From: Nonomuraea sp. NEAU-A123
GTDB lineage: Bacteria; Actinomycetota; Actinomycetes; Streptosporangiales; Streptosporangiaceae
Assembly (NCBI RefSeq): GCF_018603905.1
Contig: NZ_JAHFZZ010000013.1
Location: 248,001 to 312,000 of the forward strand
Direction: 5' to 3'
Length of the DNA: 64,000 bases
In this document: positions 9,011-17,076 of the stretch, piece after piece
How positions within the stretch are numbered: position 1 is the stretch's first letter
Layout: every line of letters begins with the position of its first letter
Notes under the pieces: model-generated
Database searches by the model: none
Told to the model about the DNA's origin: nothing
The model's input: the letters and a program-made list of their open reading frames with translations, nothing else
Program-made: the position numbers and the translations under genes

Positions 9011-9083
9011 TTTTACGGCCAGCATGAGCCAGCCCCACCCACCGCCCATGGCTGGCCCCTGTCCAGGGATACGCTCCTGAGGT
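9011..9083 (+). repeat. Dispersed hairpin repeat, copy A
   Basis: This copy runs from a T-run and ACGGCCAGCATG through CCAGCCCC...GGCTGG to TCCAGGGATACGCTCCTGAGG. The same ordered words occur at 9271-9382 (inverted), 17997-18107 and 51603-51680. The CCAGCC/GGCTGG arms can pair. Together with copy B it bounds a 187-bp non-coding segment as an inverted pair. Confidence 0.75.
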
Positions 9084-9191
9084 GTGCGGGGCCGGCCACC
9101 GCGACGAGACAGTGAGACCACGGCCACCCCCAAGCAAAACCCACCTCCCTCCGGGACAAGACGCCCACTACCTCCCGCATGTCGAGCTGGA

Positions 9192-9263
9192 GACAGCCGC
9201 TCACGAATGGCCAGAGACACCTGCTCACGAGTGACCGGGAACACCTGCTTACGAATGACGGCA
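9192..9263 (+). repeat. Three imperfect 24-bp tandem repeats
   Basis: Units at 9192-9215, 9216-9239 and 9240-9263 each follow the pattern rACA-CC-GCTCACGArTGrCC with a few substitutions. They lie between inverted repeat copies A and B, where there is no credible gene. They could be protein-binding iterons or a slippage product. Confidence 0.65.
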
Positions 9264-9270
9264 GCCCTGG

Positions 9271-9382
9271 TCAACAGTGCGCGCGTCACGGCGCCCAGCC
9301 CTCTCCACCGGAGGAGCGTGCCCCTGGACAGAGCCCAGCCCCGTATGGCGGGTGGGGCTGGCCCATGCTGGCCGTAAAAAAG
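9271..9382 (-). repeat. Dispersed hairpin repeat, copy B (inverted)
   Basis: Read on the minus strand it runs TTTTTTACGGCCAGCATGGG, CCAGCCCC...GGGGCTGG, TCCAGGGGCACGCTCCTCCGG, GGGCTGGGCGCCGTGACG. It shares the longer right half with copy C at 18.0 kb. The 8-bp CCAGCCCC/GGGGCTGG stem is perfect. Confidence 0.8.
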
Positions 9383-9408
9383 AAAAGGGGTTCTGGTTTT
9401 AAAAAGAG

Positions 9409-9897
9409 TTAGTTATGCGGAAGAAATCGCCCATACTGGCCGCGGTGGTAGAGGAGCGGGCGAGCCGGGGTGGTGGAGGCGGCGGTGACGAGGCCGACCA
9501 CCAGGGTGTGGTCGCCTATCTCCACGGTTGTGTGCGGAATGCAGATCAGGTGCGCTGAAACGTCCTCCAGCAACGGCGTCTCGTGCGGGCCGGGACGCCA
9601 CCGCGTAGGTGCGGCGAAGCGGTCGATGCCTCGGCGGGCGAAGCGGGTGGCCAGGTCGTGCTGGTCGCCGGCCAGGACGTTCACCGCGAAGTGGTCGGCC
9701 AGCCGGAGCCAGGGCCAGGTGGTGGACGACTGGTCGACATAGAAGGAGACCAGCGGCGGGTCCAGGCTGACCGAGGAGAACGAGGTCGCCGTGAGGCCCA
9801 CCGGGACGCCCTCCGGTCTGGCCGTCACGATCACCACGCCGGCGGCGTGCTGGGCCAGGGCCGTACGGAATTGGTCGGTGTCCAGTGAAATGGTCAT
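9409..9897 (-). CDS. Flavin reductase-like protein (HpaC/DIM6-NTAB family)
   Basis: The 162-residue flavin reductase-fold protein has the usual segments HAAGVVIVTA, GLTATSFSSVSLDPPLVSFYV and FAVNVLAGDQ. It would supply reduced flavin to a flavin-dependent monooxygenase. The ATG at 9897 has AAGGAG 7 nt upstream and overlaps the upstream gene's stop by 4 nt. It is the last gene of the six-gene minus-strand operon (9409-14370) and is the second reductase in it, so one of the two may serve another reaction or act directly on substrate. Confidence 0.85.
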   Translation of the reverse strand: MTISLDTDQFRTALAQHAAGVVIVTARPEGVPVGLTATSFSSVSLDPPLVSFYVDQSSTTWPWLRLADHFAVNVLAGDQHDLATRFARRGIDRFAAPTRWRPGPHETPLLEDVSAHLICIPHTTVEIGDHTLVVGLVTAASTTPARPLLYHRGQYGRFLPHN

Positions 9898-10406
9898 CTC
9901 AGGGCTCCTTCCCTGGCGGCTATCTGCGGCGCGACCTGATCTGCCCACTGAGCCAAGGGCTCGGCGCCTGGTAGTTCTGACTCCAGCAGCGCCAGACCCG
10001 GGGTGGGCACGAAAGCGCCCAGTTCCACCAGGAGGGGGCGGAAGTGGACCTCCACCGCCAGCGCGTGCTTGGGGTGGCCCATGACGAGGATCGGCAGGGC
10101 CGCCGTGCCGGCCAGGGCGTTCGGGGGCAGCCGGTCGAGGAAGGCCTTGAGCAGGCCCGTGTAGGTCGCCTTGTAAGTGGGGCTGGCCACGACGGCCACC
10201 GAGGCGCTGGTGAGGAGTTCGAGGGCGATCTCCAGGCTCGCGTCGGTCTCCGGCTGGAGCAGTGTCGGCGCGAGGGTCGACAGGTCGATGACCTCCCTCG
10301 CCCCCGTGTGCCCGAGCCGGGCGGCTATGGCGTCAGTGGCCGCGACCGCCGCCCCCAACGTGCGAGACCCGGGACGCGGGTTGCCGACGACGGTGACGAT
10401 GCTCAC
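9894..10406 (-). CDS. NADPH-dependent FMN reductase (SsuE-like)
   Basis: This 170-residue flavodoxin-fold protein begins SIVTVVGNPRPGSRT, the phosphate-binding loop of NADPH:FMN reductases, and has SPTYKATYTGLLKAFLD further on. It probably reduces FMN for the adjacent group-C monooxygenase. The GTG start at 10406 overlaps the monooxygenase stop (GTGA), and its own stop overlaps the next gene's ATG, so translation is coupled on both sides. Confidence 0.88.
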   Translation of the reverse strand: MSIVTVVGNPRPGSRTLGAAVAATDAIAARLGHTGAREVIDLSTLAPTLLQPETDASLEIALELLTSASVAVVASPTYKATYTGLLKAFLDRLPPNALAGTAALPILVMGHPKHALAVEVHFRPLLVELGAFVPTPGLALLESELPGAEPLAQWADQVAPQIAAREGALR

Positions 10407-11716
10407 GAGGACACTCCCGAAGCCACGATGTTCGAAGCGGCCGCCAATCCGTAGTGGTCGCGGAGGGTGCGGGCCTCATAGTCCTTGCGGAACAGGCCGC
10501 GAATCTGCAGCTCGGGGACCACGTGGTCGACGAAGTCCGCAAGGCCGCCGGGCAGGTACGGGGGCATGATGTTGAAGCCGTCGGCCGCGCCGTTCTCGTA
10601 CCACTCCTGGAGCTGGTCGGCGATCTGCTCCGGGGTGCCCGCGACGACCCGGTGGCCGCGGCCGCCGGCGAGCTTGTTGATGATCTCGCGGATCGACAGA
10701 TCGCCGCGGCCCGCCAGGTCCTTGATCAGCTTGATGCGACTCTGCTGGCCGTCCGGGTTAGGGGGTATGTCGGGCAATGGACCGTCCAACGGGTAGGCGG
10801 TGAGGTCCACGCCGAGGATGTTCGAGAGCTGCTGCACGCCGTACGCCGGGACGATGAGGTCCTCCAGCTCCTTCTCCAGCCGCAGCGCCTCACGCTCGGT
10901 CGAGCCGATGATGGGCGAGATGCCGGGCAGAATCTTGAGCTCGTACGGCAGCCGCCCGTGCGCGGGGAGCCTGCCCTTGAGGTCGGCGTAGAACTCCTGG
11001 GCGTCTTCGAGGGTCTGCTGCGCGGTGAACACCGCCTCCGCGAACCTCGCCGCGAACTCCTTGCCGTCCTCCGACGACCCGGCCTGGACGAGGAGGGGGC
11101 GGCCCTGGGGTGAGCGCTGGATGTTCAGCGGGCCCTGCACCTTGAAGTGCGTGCCCACGTGGTCGATCGGCTTGATCCGCGAGACGTCGGCGTAGACGCC
11201 GGTTCGCCGGTCGCCGACGACCGCCCCATCCGCCCAGCTCTCCCAGAGCGCGTTCACGACCTCCAGGAACTCCTCGGCCCGGCGGTAGCGCTCGCCGTGC
11301 GGCGGGCGTTCGATGCCGAAGTTGCGGGCCTCGGCCTCGCCGGCGGAGGTGACGATGTTCCAGCCCGCCCGGCCGCCGCTGATGTGGTCCAGCGAGGCGA
11401 ACTTGCGCGCCACGTGGAACGGCTCGTTGTACGTCGTGGACACGGTGGCGATCAGGCCGATGTGGTCGGTGACGGCGGCCAGGGCGGCGAGGAGGGTGAG
11501 GGGCTCCAGCCCGCCCAGCGCGTTGTGCCGGACATTTCCCCATAGGGCGAGGCCGTCGGCGAGGAACACCGAGTCCAGCTTGCCGCGTTCGGCGATCCGG
11601 GCCAGTTCCTGGTAATGGCGGATGTCGGTGAGGCGGCTCGGCTCGGTCAGCGGGTGCCGCCACGCGGCCTCGTGGTGGCCGACGCCCATCAAGAAGGCGT
11701 TCAGGTGCATGGTCAC
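10403..11716 (-). CDS. FMNH2-dependent monooxygenase (NtaA/SnaA/DszA family)
   Basis: The 437-residue bacterial luciferase-like enzyme carries family hallmarks: SVFLADG near the N-terminus, TVSTTYNEPFHVARKFASLDHISGGR in the middle, and GWNIVTS followed by ARNFG. The family oxidises nitrilotriacetate, dibenzothiophene sulfone, pristinamycin intermediates and dimethylsulfone-type compounds with reduced FMN from a partner reductase. Here it lies between an ABC importer and two flavin reductases, which points to scavenging of an organosulfur (or N-chelate) compound. The GTG at 11716 has GGAGG 6 nt upstream and overlaps the permease stop; an ATG two codons later is possible. Confidence 0.88.
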   Translation of the reverse strand: MTMHLNAFLMGVGHHEAAWRHPLTEPSRLTDIRHYQELARIAERGKLDSVFLADGLALWGNVRHNALGGLEPLTLLAALAAVTDHIGLIATVSTTYNEPFHVARKFASLDHISGGRAGWNIVTSAGEAEARNFGIERPPHGERYRRAEEFLEVVNALWESWADGAVVGDRRTGVYADVSRIKPIDHVGTHFKVQGPLNIQRSPQGRPLLVQAGSSEDGKEFAARFAEAVFTAQQTLEDAQEFYADLKGRLPAHGRLPYELKILPGISPIIGSTEREALRLEKELEDLIVPAYGVQQLSNILGVDLTAYPLDGPLPDIPPNPDGQQSRIKLIKDLAGRGDLSIREIINKLAGGRGHRVVAGTPEQIADQLQEWYENGAADGFNIMPPYLPGGLADFVDHVVPELQIRGLFRKDYEARTLRDHYGLAAASNIVASGVSS

Positions 11717-12606
11717 GTGGTCCTCCAGGTGGAGAAGCGGCGCTCCAGGCGTACGAGGAGCAGGTTGAACAGCAGGCCGAGCACCGAGATCGTGATGATC
11801 CCCGCGTACATGTCGGGCACCCGGAAGTTGTACTGCGCGTAGTTGATGAGGTAGCCGAGCCCCGCCTTGGCGCCGACCATCTCGGCGGCGACCAGCACGA
11901 GGATCGAGTACGCCCCGGCCAGGCGGATGCCGGTGAAGATGGTGGGCACCGCCGCGGGCAGGATGACCTTCTGGAACAACCGGAACGGCCCGAGTCCCAG
12001 GGACCTCGCCGACTTGATCAGGAGCGGGTCGACCCCTTTGACGCCCGCAATGGTGTTGAGCAGGATCGGCCAGGCGCAGGCGTACAGGATGATCGAGATC
12101 TTGGACGTCTCCCCCAGGCCCAGGATCAGCACGAACACCGGCAACAGGGCCAGGGCGGCGGTGTTGCGGAAGAGCTCCAGGACCGGGTTCAGGAACTCGG
12201 CCACCGGGCGATACCAGCCGATCAGCAGGCCCAGCGGGGTGGCGGTCAGGATGGCCAGCCCGAACCCGGCCAGCGACCTGACCAGGGAGGCCTGAACGTG
12301 CTCGACCAGCTCGCCCCCTCGGAGCAGGTCGTACCAGGCGGCCAGGACGTCGCTCAGCGGGGGCAGGAAGGTGGGGTCCACCACCTGGACCCTGGGGAGG
12401 ATCTCCCAGACCGCGGCCAGCACGACGATCGCGGCGGACGCGTTGAACGCCCGGCGGGCGACGCCCCAGAGACTGCGGCGTCGACCCGTGGCGGGACTGA
12501 CGGGCTGAGGGATCGGTGTGATGGTCGTGACGGCGGACGAGTGGAGGTGGTCGTCGTCAAGCGGGGAGGCCGAGAGGCCGGCCGAGCTGAGTGAGGGTCT
12601 GGCCAA
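11713..12606 (-). CDS. ABC transporter permease (SsuC/TauC-like)
   Basis: The 297-residue inner-membrane permease of the sulfonate/nitrate/taurine family has about six hydrophobic segments and a typical cytoplasmic loop (SARSLGLGPFRLFQKVILPAAVPTIFTG, the EAA-like motif). I see no ATG or GTG before the first membrane helix, so the TTG at 12606, preceded by AGGAGG, is the best start. It overlaps the ATPase gene by 50 nt. It partners the ATPase and lipoprotein encoded just upstream. Confidence 0.87.
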   Translation of the reverse strand: MARPSLSSAGLSASPLDDDHLHSSAVTTITPIPQPVSPATGRRRSLWGVARRAFNASAAIVVLAAVWEILPRVQVVDPTFLPPLSDVLAAWYDLLRGGELVEHVQASLVRSLAGFGLAILTATPLGLLIGWYRPVAEFLNPVLELFRNTAALALLPVFVLILGLGETSKISIILYACAWPILLNTIAGVKGVDPLLIKSARSLGLGPFRLFQKVILPAAVPTIFTGIRLAGAYSILVLVAAEMVGAKAGLGYLINYAQYNFRVPDMYAGIITISVLGLLFNLLLVRLERRFSTWRTT

Positions 12607-13369
12607 CGGAGGTCACCTCCTCGCGCAACAGCGTCCAGATCGCGTGCCGGTACTCGCCGAACACCGGATCCGCCCGCAGATCCCCTTCGCGGGAGGCGAA
12701 CGAGACCGGCACCACGGCCCGGATGCGGCCGGGGCTGGGCGTCATGACGGCGACCCGCTGCCCCAGGTAGACCGCCTCGTCGATGCCGTGGGTGATGAAC
12801 ACGATGGTCTTGCCGGTCTTGTTCCAGATGCGGAGCAGTTCTTCCTGCAGGGACTCGCGGGTCTGGGCGTCCAGGGCGGCGAAGGGCTCGTCCATGAGCA
12901 GGATGTCCGGGTCGTAGGCGAGGCTGCGGGCGATGGCGACCCGCTGCCTCATGCCGCCCGAGAGCTCGTGCGGGTAGCGCTCGTCGAAGCCGCGCAGCCC
13001 GACCAGGTCGAGGTAGCCGCGGGCGCGCTCACGGCGTTCGCGCCGCGGCACCCCCTTGGCCTCCAGCCCGAACTCCACGTTCGCCACCGCGGTACGCCAC
13101 GGGAACAGCGCGTACTGCTGGAAGACGATGCCTCGATCGAGCCCCGGGCCCGAGACGGGCACGCCGTTGATGCGGATCTCGCCGCGTGTGGGCAGGGTCA
13201 GGCCGGTGAGCAGGTCGAGGAGGGTGGACTTGCCGCACCCGCTGGGACCGACGAGCGTGAGGAACTCCCCTTCCGCCACGTCCAGCGAGATGTCGGACAC
13301 GGCGGTGAAGGGCCGGTCGGAGCCGCGCACGGCGAACTCCTTGGTCACGGACACGAACTCGATCTTCAT
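12557..13369 (-). CDS. ABC transporter ATP-binding protein (SsuB/TauB-like)
   Basis: The 270-residue ATPase has Walker A GPSGCGKST (40-48), the signature LSGGMRQR and Walker B ILLMDEPFAALD. It energises import with the adjacent permease. The ATG at 13369 has GGGAGG 6 nt upstream and overlaps the binding-protein stop by 4 nt. The much longer frame upstream is a shadow of the binding-protein gene. Confidence 0.9.
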   Translation of the reverse strand: MKIEFVSVTKEFAVRGSDRPFTAVSDISLDVAEGEFLTLVGPSGCGKSTLLDLLTGLTLPTRGEIRINGVPVSGPGLDRGIVFQQYALFPWRTAVANVEFGLEAKGVPRRERRERARGYLDLVGLRGFDERYPHELSGGMRQRVAIARSLAYDPDILLMDEPFAALDAQTRESLQEELLRIWNKTGKTIVFITHGIDEAVYLGQRVAVMTPSPGRIRAVVPVSFASREGDLRADPVFGEYRHAIWTLLREEVTSVGQTLTQLGRPLGLPA

Positions 13370-14370
13370 CGGGAGCCTCCCGAGGCGAACGGGTTGTAGG
13401 CGTTGGTGTAGACGTCCTGGGCCTTGATCTGGCCGGGCTTGATCTCGCCGGAGTCCTCCAGCCAGGTGATCCACCGCTGGAACTCCTGCGGCGCGATCAC
13501 CCCGCCCTTGGTGGCGACGCCGCTGCTCTTCCAGAAGCCGACGGCGGTGGCGTCCTCGTTCCTGCCACGTTTGGCGATGATCTTCTTGAACTCCGCCACG
13601 ACCTCGTCCCGGCTGTGCGTCTGGGTCCACTGGATGGCCTTGGCAGTGGCCTCGACGAACTTCTTGGCCGTGTTCGGGTTCTGCTTGATGAAGCGGTCGG
13701 TGAGCACGTACGTTCCGGCCGAGAAGTTGCCGAACAGGTCGACGTCCTTGAACAGGGCCTTGAGACCGCCGCGCGCCAGCGCCTTGTCACGCAGGATGCC
13801 GCCGAGCACGGCCACGTCGATCTGTTTCTGGCGCAGCGACTGCTCGGTGCTGACGGGTGGTACGGCGACCAGTTCGACCTGTTTGACCTCGGCCGGGGTC
13901 AGGCCGCCGCGCTTGAGGTATTCCTTCAGCACGGCTTCGGCGTGGGCGCCCAGGGTGTTCATGCCGACCTTCTTGCCGATCAGGTCGCGGGCGGTGTGGA
14001 TCGGGCTGTCCTGGAGGGTGAAGAAGCCCTGGTAGGCGTACTGGTCACTGCCGTAGTAGCTGATCACCGCCTTGATCGGGGCCTTGGCGGCGACGAGCTT
14101 GACCACGGCGCCGTTGAACGCGCCGCCGAAGTCGCTCTGTCCCGTGGCGGCCGTCTGGATGTCCTGTGGTCCGCTGGTCGTGTTGCCGATCCACTTGAGC
14201 TTGACGGGCTTGAGATAGCCGAGCTCCTCGGCCAGCTCGGGGAAGGTGACGGCGCCGACGCTGCCCTGGTAACGCAGCTCCTGGGTTTCGGCGGAGCCCT
14301 GGGCGGTGCCGCACGCCGTGACGGCCGTGACGGCGAGGAGAAGGGGGATGAAGGAAAGTGGTCTGATCAC
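13366..14370 (-). CDS. ABC substrate-binding lipoprotein (SsuA/TauA/NMT1-like)
   Basis: The 334-residue extracytoplasmic binding protein has a lipoprotein signal: a hydrophobic stretch followed by AVTAC, with Cys20 the predicted lipidated residue. The body resembles sulfonate/nitrate-binding proteins (IKAVISYYGSDQYAYQGFFT, GKKVGMNTLGAHAEAVLKEYLK). It is the first gene of the minus-strand operon. The GTG at 14370 has a GAGG at about 8 nt. The ligand cannot be read directly; the downstream monooxygenase and FMN reductase suggest a sulfonate or sulfone. Confidence 0.88.
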   Translation of the reverse strand: MIRPLSFIPLLLAVTAVTACGTAQGSAETQELRYQGSVGAVTFPELAEELGYLKPVKLKWIGNTTSGPQDIQTAATGQSDFGGAFNGAVVKLVAAKAPIKAVISYYGSDQYAYQGFFTLQDSPIHTARDLIGKKVGMNTLGAHAEAVLKEYLKRGGLTPAEVKQVELVAVPPVSTEQSLRQKQIDVAVLGGILRDKALARGGLKALFKDVDLFGNFSAGTYVLTDRFIKQNPNTAKKFVEATAKAIQWTQTHSRDEVVAEFKKIIAKRGRNEDATAVGFWKSSGVATKGGVIAPQEFQRWITWLEDSGEIKPGQIKAQDVYTNAYNPFASGGSR

Positions 14371-14487
14371 GAGATGTCCTCAAATAAGGGGGGACGGGGA
14401 CTAAGTCGTGATCAGTAACACTGTGCGCTGACGACGCGGCAGAAGTCGACATGCGCGCGCCGGGTCAAGTCCGGGCTCATGCATACG

Positions 14488-14516
14488 ACGCTACGCAGGC
14501 ATGAGCTGGAAGTCAA
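14488..14516 (-). promoter_or_regulatory. Sigma70-like promoter of the organosulfur-type operon
   Basis: On the minus strand TTGACT (-35) is followed after 17 nt by TAGCGT (-10), about 115 nt before the first start codon. Just upstream, ATTTC...GAAAT (14519-14542) is a possible operator. No transcription data are available. Confidence 0.5.
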
Positions 14517-14557
14517 CATTTCCTACTTGGTTTACATGAAATTACTGAGACCGCTGG

Positions 14558-15631
14558 TCAGACGCCCGCGAACCACAAGTCCGGCTCGCCCGGAACGTGC
14601 CGCGCCCGCCCCCGCGACTCCAGCCACACCAGGTGCGCCAGCGTCTCGTTGTTGGCCGCCCGCCGCATGAACGGCGGGATCGTCTCCCAGGGCCGCGCCC
14701 AGGTCAGGCCGGTCGCGATGTCCCAGCAGCAGACCCCGCCGGAGGCGGCCCCGATCGCCCGCTCGATCTCCGCCAGCCGCTCCTCGTGATGCGCGATCAC
14801 GTAGTCGACCCGTTCGGCCAGTTCCAGGAACCGGTACTCGTGCGCGGGCAGCACCTCCTCCACGTCCAGCTTCCGTACGGCGGCCAGCGCGTCGAGGTAG
14901 TCGGCCAGCGGGTTGGGCGCGGACTGCGGGTGCACGGCCACCATCGGCGTGATCTTGGCCAGCACGTGATCGCCGGAGAACAGCAGCTTCCTGGACGGCG
15001 ACACGAAGCAGAGATGACCAGGCGAGTGCCCGGGAGTCCAGATCGCCCGCAGGTCCCAGCCGGGCAGGTCCAGCCGGTCTCCGTCCTCGACCAGCCGGTC
15101 GGGCTTGGCCATCGACACCATGTGCCTGATCATCATCGAGGCGCCGGCCAGCTCGTCCAGAGTCAGCTCGGGCACCCCCGACCGGACGAGCAGCGCCCGT
15201 TCGCGCTGGACCAGCGAGTCGATGGCGCTGTCGTCATACCGGTCGTGGACGAGGCGCGCGTCGGCGGGGTGCAGGGCGATCCACGCGCCCGACATCTCCC
15301 GCACCCGCCCCGCCAGGCCGTAGTGATCGGGATGGATGTGGGTGACCAGGACGCCCTTGACATCGGTGATCGCGTACCCGGCGACCCGCAGTCCCGCGAC
15401 GAGCGCCTCGTAGGCCTCGTCGGTGTTCCATCCGGCATCGACGATGGCGACCCCGTCCGGCAGTTCAAGAACGTAGACCAGCACGTAACGCAGGGGGTTC
15501 ACCGGGATCGGCACCGGAACCGACCACAGTCCGGGCCGCACCCGCTCGACCTCGGGAATCGTTCCGCCGAGCCACGCCGCGCGCTGGGTCTCGCTGGATG
15601 GAGTCACCACGAACTTCGCCATGCACAGCAT
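14558..15631 (-). CDS. Metallo-beta-lactamase-fold hydrolase
   Basis: The 357-residue MBL-fold protein has the metal motif HIHPDH (98-103), a downstream TPGHSPGH and a C-terminal HEYRF region. The family hydrolyses thioesters, lactones and similar bonds; the substrate here is unknown. The C-terminal extension with W/R-rich sequence resembles group-B MBL hydrolases often annotated as glyoxalase II-like. Two in-frame ATGs (15631, 15622) are possible and neither has a ribosome site. It is transcribed alone. Confidence 0.8.
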   Translation of the reverse strand: MLCMAKFVVTPSSETQRAAWLGGTIPEVERVRPGLWSVPVPIPVNPLRYVLVYVLELPDGVAIVDAGWNTDEAYEALVAGLRVAGYAITDVKGVLVTHIHPDHYGLAGRVREMSGAWIALHPADARLVHDRYDDSAIDSLVQRERALLVRSGVPELTLDELAGASMMIRHMVSMAKPDRLVEDGDRLDLPGWDLRAIWTPGHSPGHLCFVSPSRKLLFSGDHVLAKITPMVAVHPQSAPNPLADYLDALAAVRKLDVEEVLPAHEYRFLELAERVDYVIAHHEERLAEIERAIGAASGGVCCWDIATGLTWARPWETIPPFMRRAANNETLAHLVWLESRGRARHVPGEPDLWFAGV

Positions 15632-15710
15632 TGTGCCCGAACCATGTTCTACTGAAGAGACGCGCGGAGGTTGTACGCGATCCCGGCCTTCGCCGGGAGC
15701 GAGCCTGATC

Positions 15711-16460
15711 TCAGTCGGCCGTGAGCCCTTCGGCGATCTTCAACAGCTCGCGGTTCGTCTTGGTGGCGCCGAGCTTCTTGGCGTAGACCGGGCTGAACAT
15801 CACCTCGGCCCGCCGCCCCTCGCCCATGTTCAGGAAGAGGGTCGGGGTGCCCTTCATACCGTCCTCGCCGACCCATTGCACGATCAGGTAGCCGGTCCGG
15901 TCACCGACGGCCACCTCTTTGCCTTTCTTCTTGTCGCGGTACGTCTGCTCGCTGTCATCGACCTCCTGAACGGCCTGACCTTCGTACACGTAGATCTGGA
16001 CGCAGTAGAAACTGCTCGCCTTACCGTCGTAGTTCCACGCGGTCGAGTAGCTGTCTCCGAAGTCCACGGACCAGTGGTGCCACCGCAGCCCCTTGGGCAG
16101 GTAGCCCACCTTGACGTGCCCGAAGGCCTTTCCGTCGCCCAGGTCCCCGAGATCCTTGGGCCGGGCGGGCGGGGTGTCGTCGATGGCGGGGACGTCCGGC
16201 TGCGACGTCTCGACGGTCACGACCGGCTCGCCGGGCCCGAGTCCCGGTCCCTGCACGATCGAGGAGCCCGGGCCGAGGACCAGGTAGGCGGGCACCACGG
16301 CGGCGGCGACGGCCACCGACGTGGCCAAGGCGGCGAACCTGACCCGCCGCTTCTTCCTCCGCCTGGATCGGAGCACCCGATCCACGAGATCGGGCGCGGC
16401 ACGCAACTTCGCGGTCTCGTCCGCCATGATCTGGCGAAGGTGGTCCTCAAGCGTGGACAT
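15711..16460 (-). CDS. Membrane-anchored protein co-encoded with SigE-type sigma factor
   Basis: The 249-residue protein has a charged N-terminus (about 1-40, with RSRRRKKRR), one membrane helix (about 42-64) and an extracytoplasmic domain of about 180 residues. Its start overlaps the sigma-factor gene by 14 nt. The layout is that of a sigma-factor partner or anti-sigma factor, but the cytoplasmic part lacks a zinc-binding HxxxCxxC motif. I cannot assign a known anti-sigma family; regulation of the sigma factor is inferred from position alone. Confidence 0.65.
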   Translation of the reverse strand: MSTLEDHLRQIMADETAKLRAAPDLVDRVLRSRRRKKRRVRFAALATSVAVAAAVVPAYLVLGPGSSIVQGPGLGPGEPVVTVETSQPDVPAIDDTPPARPKDLGDLGDGKAFGHVKVGYLPKGLRWHHWSVDFGDSYSTAWNYDGKASSFYCVQIYVYEGQAVQEVDDSEQTYRDKKKGKEVAVGDRTGYLIVQWVGEDGMKGTPTLFLNMGEGRRAEVMFSPVYAKKLGATKTNRELLKIAEGLTAD

Positions 16461-16962
16461 TCCTGATCACTCCCTCCAGTGTTCCGTCGCCGAGCGCCGT
16501 ACGGAGCTTGGCCATCGCCTTCGACGCCTGACTTTTCACCGTGCCCACCGAGCAGCCGAGGATCTCGGCGGTCTGCGTCTCGCCGAGGTCCTCCCAGTAC
16601 CGCAGGACGATCACCGCGCGCTGCCGGGGAGGCAGGGCGCGCAGGGCGTCCATGAGCACGCGGCGCAGGTCGACGTCGGTCTCCGGCGCCGCCTGATCCG
16701 GAGGGGTGTGCGTCGGGATGATGTGCAGGATCGCCCGGCGCCGGGCCCGGCTGATGGCGGTGTTGACGATGACGCGGCGGATGTAGGGCTCGGGGGTGGC
16801 GTACCGCACCCGGTCCCAGTTTCGGTATGTGCGCTCCAGCGCCGTCTGCAGCAGGTCTTCCGCCTCGGCCTCATCGCCGCAGGTGAGGTAGGCGACCCGC
16901 AACAGGCTCGTGCCGCGTGCGGCCACGAACGCGGCGAATTCCTGTTCCTCGGCGCCGCTCAC
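16447..16962 (-). CDS. SigE-family ECF RNA polymerase sigma factor
   Basis: The 171-residue sigma70-type factor has region 2 (AYLTCGDEAEAEDLLQTALERTYRNW) and region 4 (LPPRQRAVIVLRYWEDLGETQTAEILGCSVGTVKSQASKAM), the pattern of the Streptomyces SigE-like group. It starts at GTG 16962. It would direct RNA polymerase to a stress or envelope regulon, probably controlled by the overlapping downstream membrane protein. The divergent gene at 17077 encodes another protein of the type often found with these sigma factors. Confidence 0.9.
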   Translation of the reverse strand: MSGAEEQEFAAFVAARGTSLLRVAYLTCGDEAEAEDLLQTALERTYRNWDRVRYATPEPYIRRVIVNTAISRARRRAILHIIPTHTPPDQAAPETDVDLRRVLMDALRALPPRQRAVIVLRYWEDLGETQTAEILGCSVGTVKSQASKAMAKLRTALGDGTLEGVIRNVHA

Positions 16963-17076
16963 GCCTGTCCGTCCGATTTCACGCCTTCTAATACGCCTGG
17001 GCCGCGCCGGGCGTTGCCTCGCACAAATGGCTGTCCCACAGGCAACCCCGCGACTCGCTCAGGCGTATAGGGAGTC

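Noticed and set aside
9013..9412. ORFs of 71-198 codons across the 9.0-9.4 kb gap
   Set aside because: They are made from the dispersed repeat copies and the 24-bp tandem repeats and differ in frame and strand. No ribosome site or family resemblance is seen.
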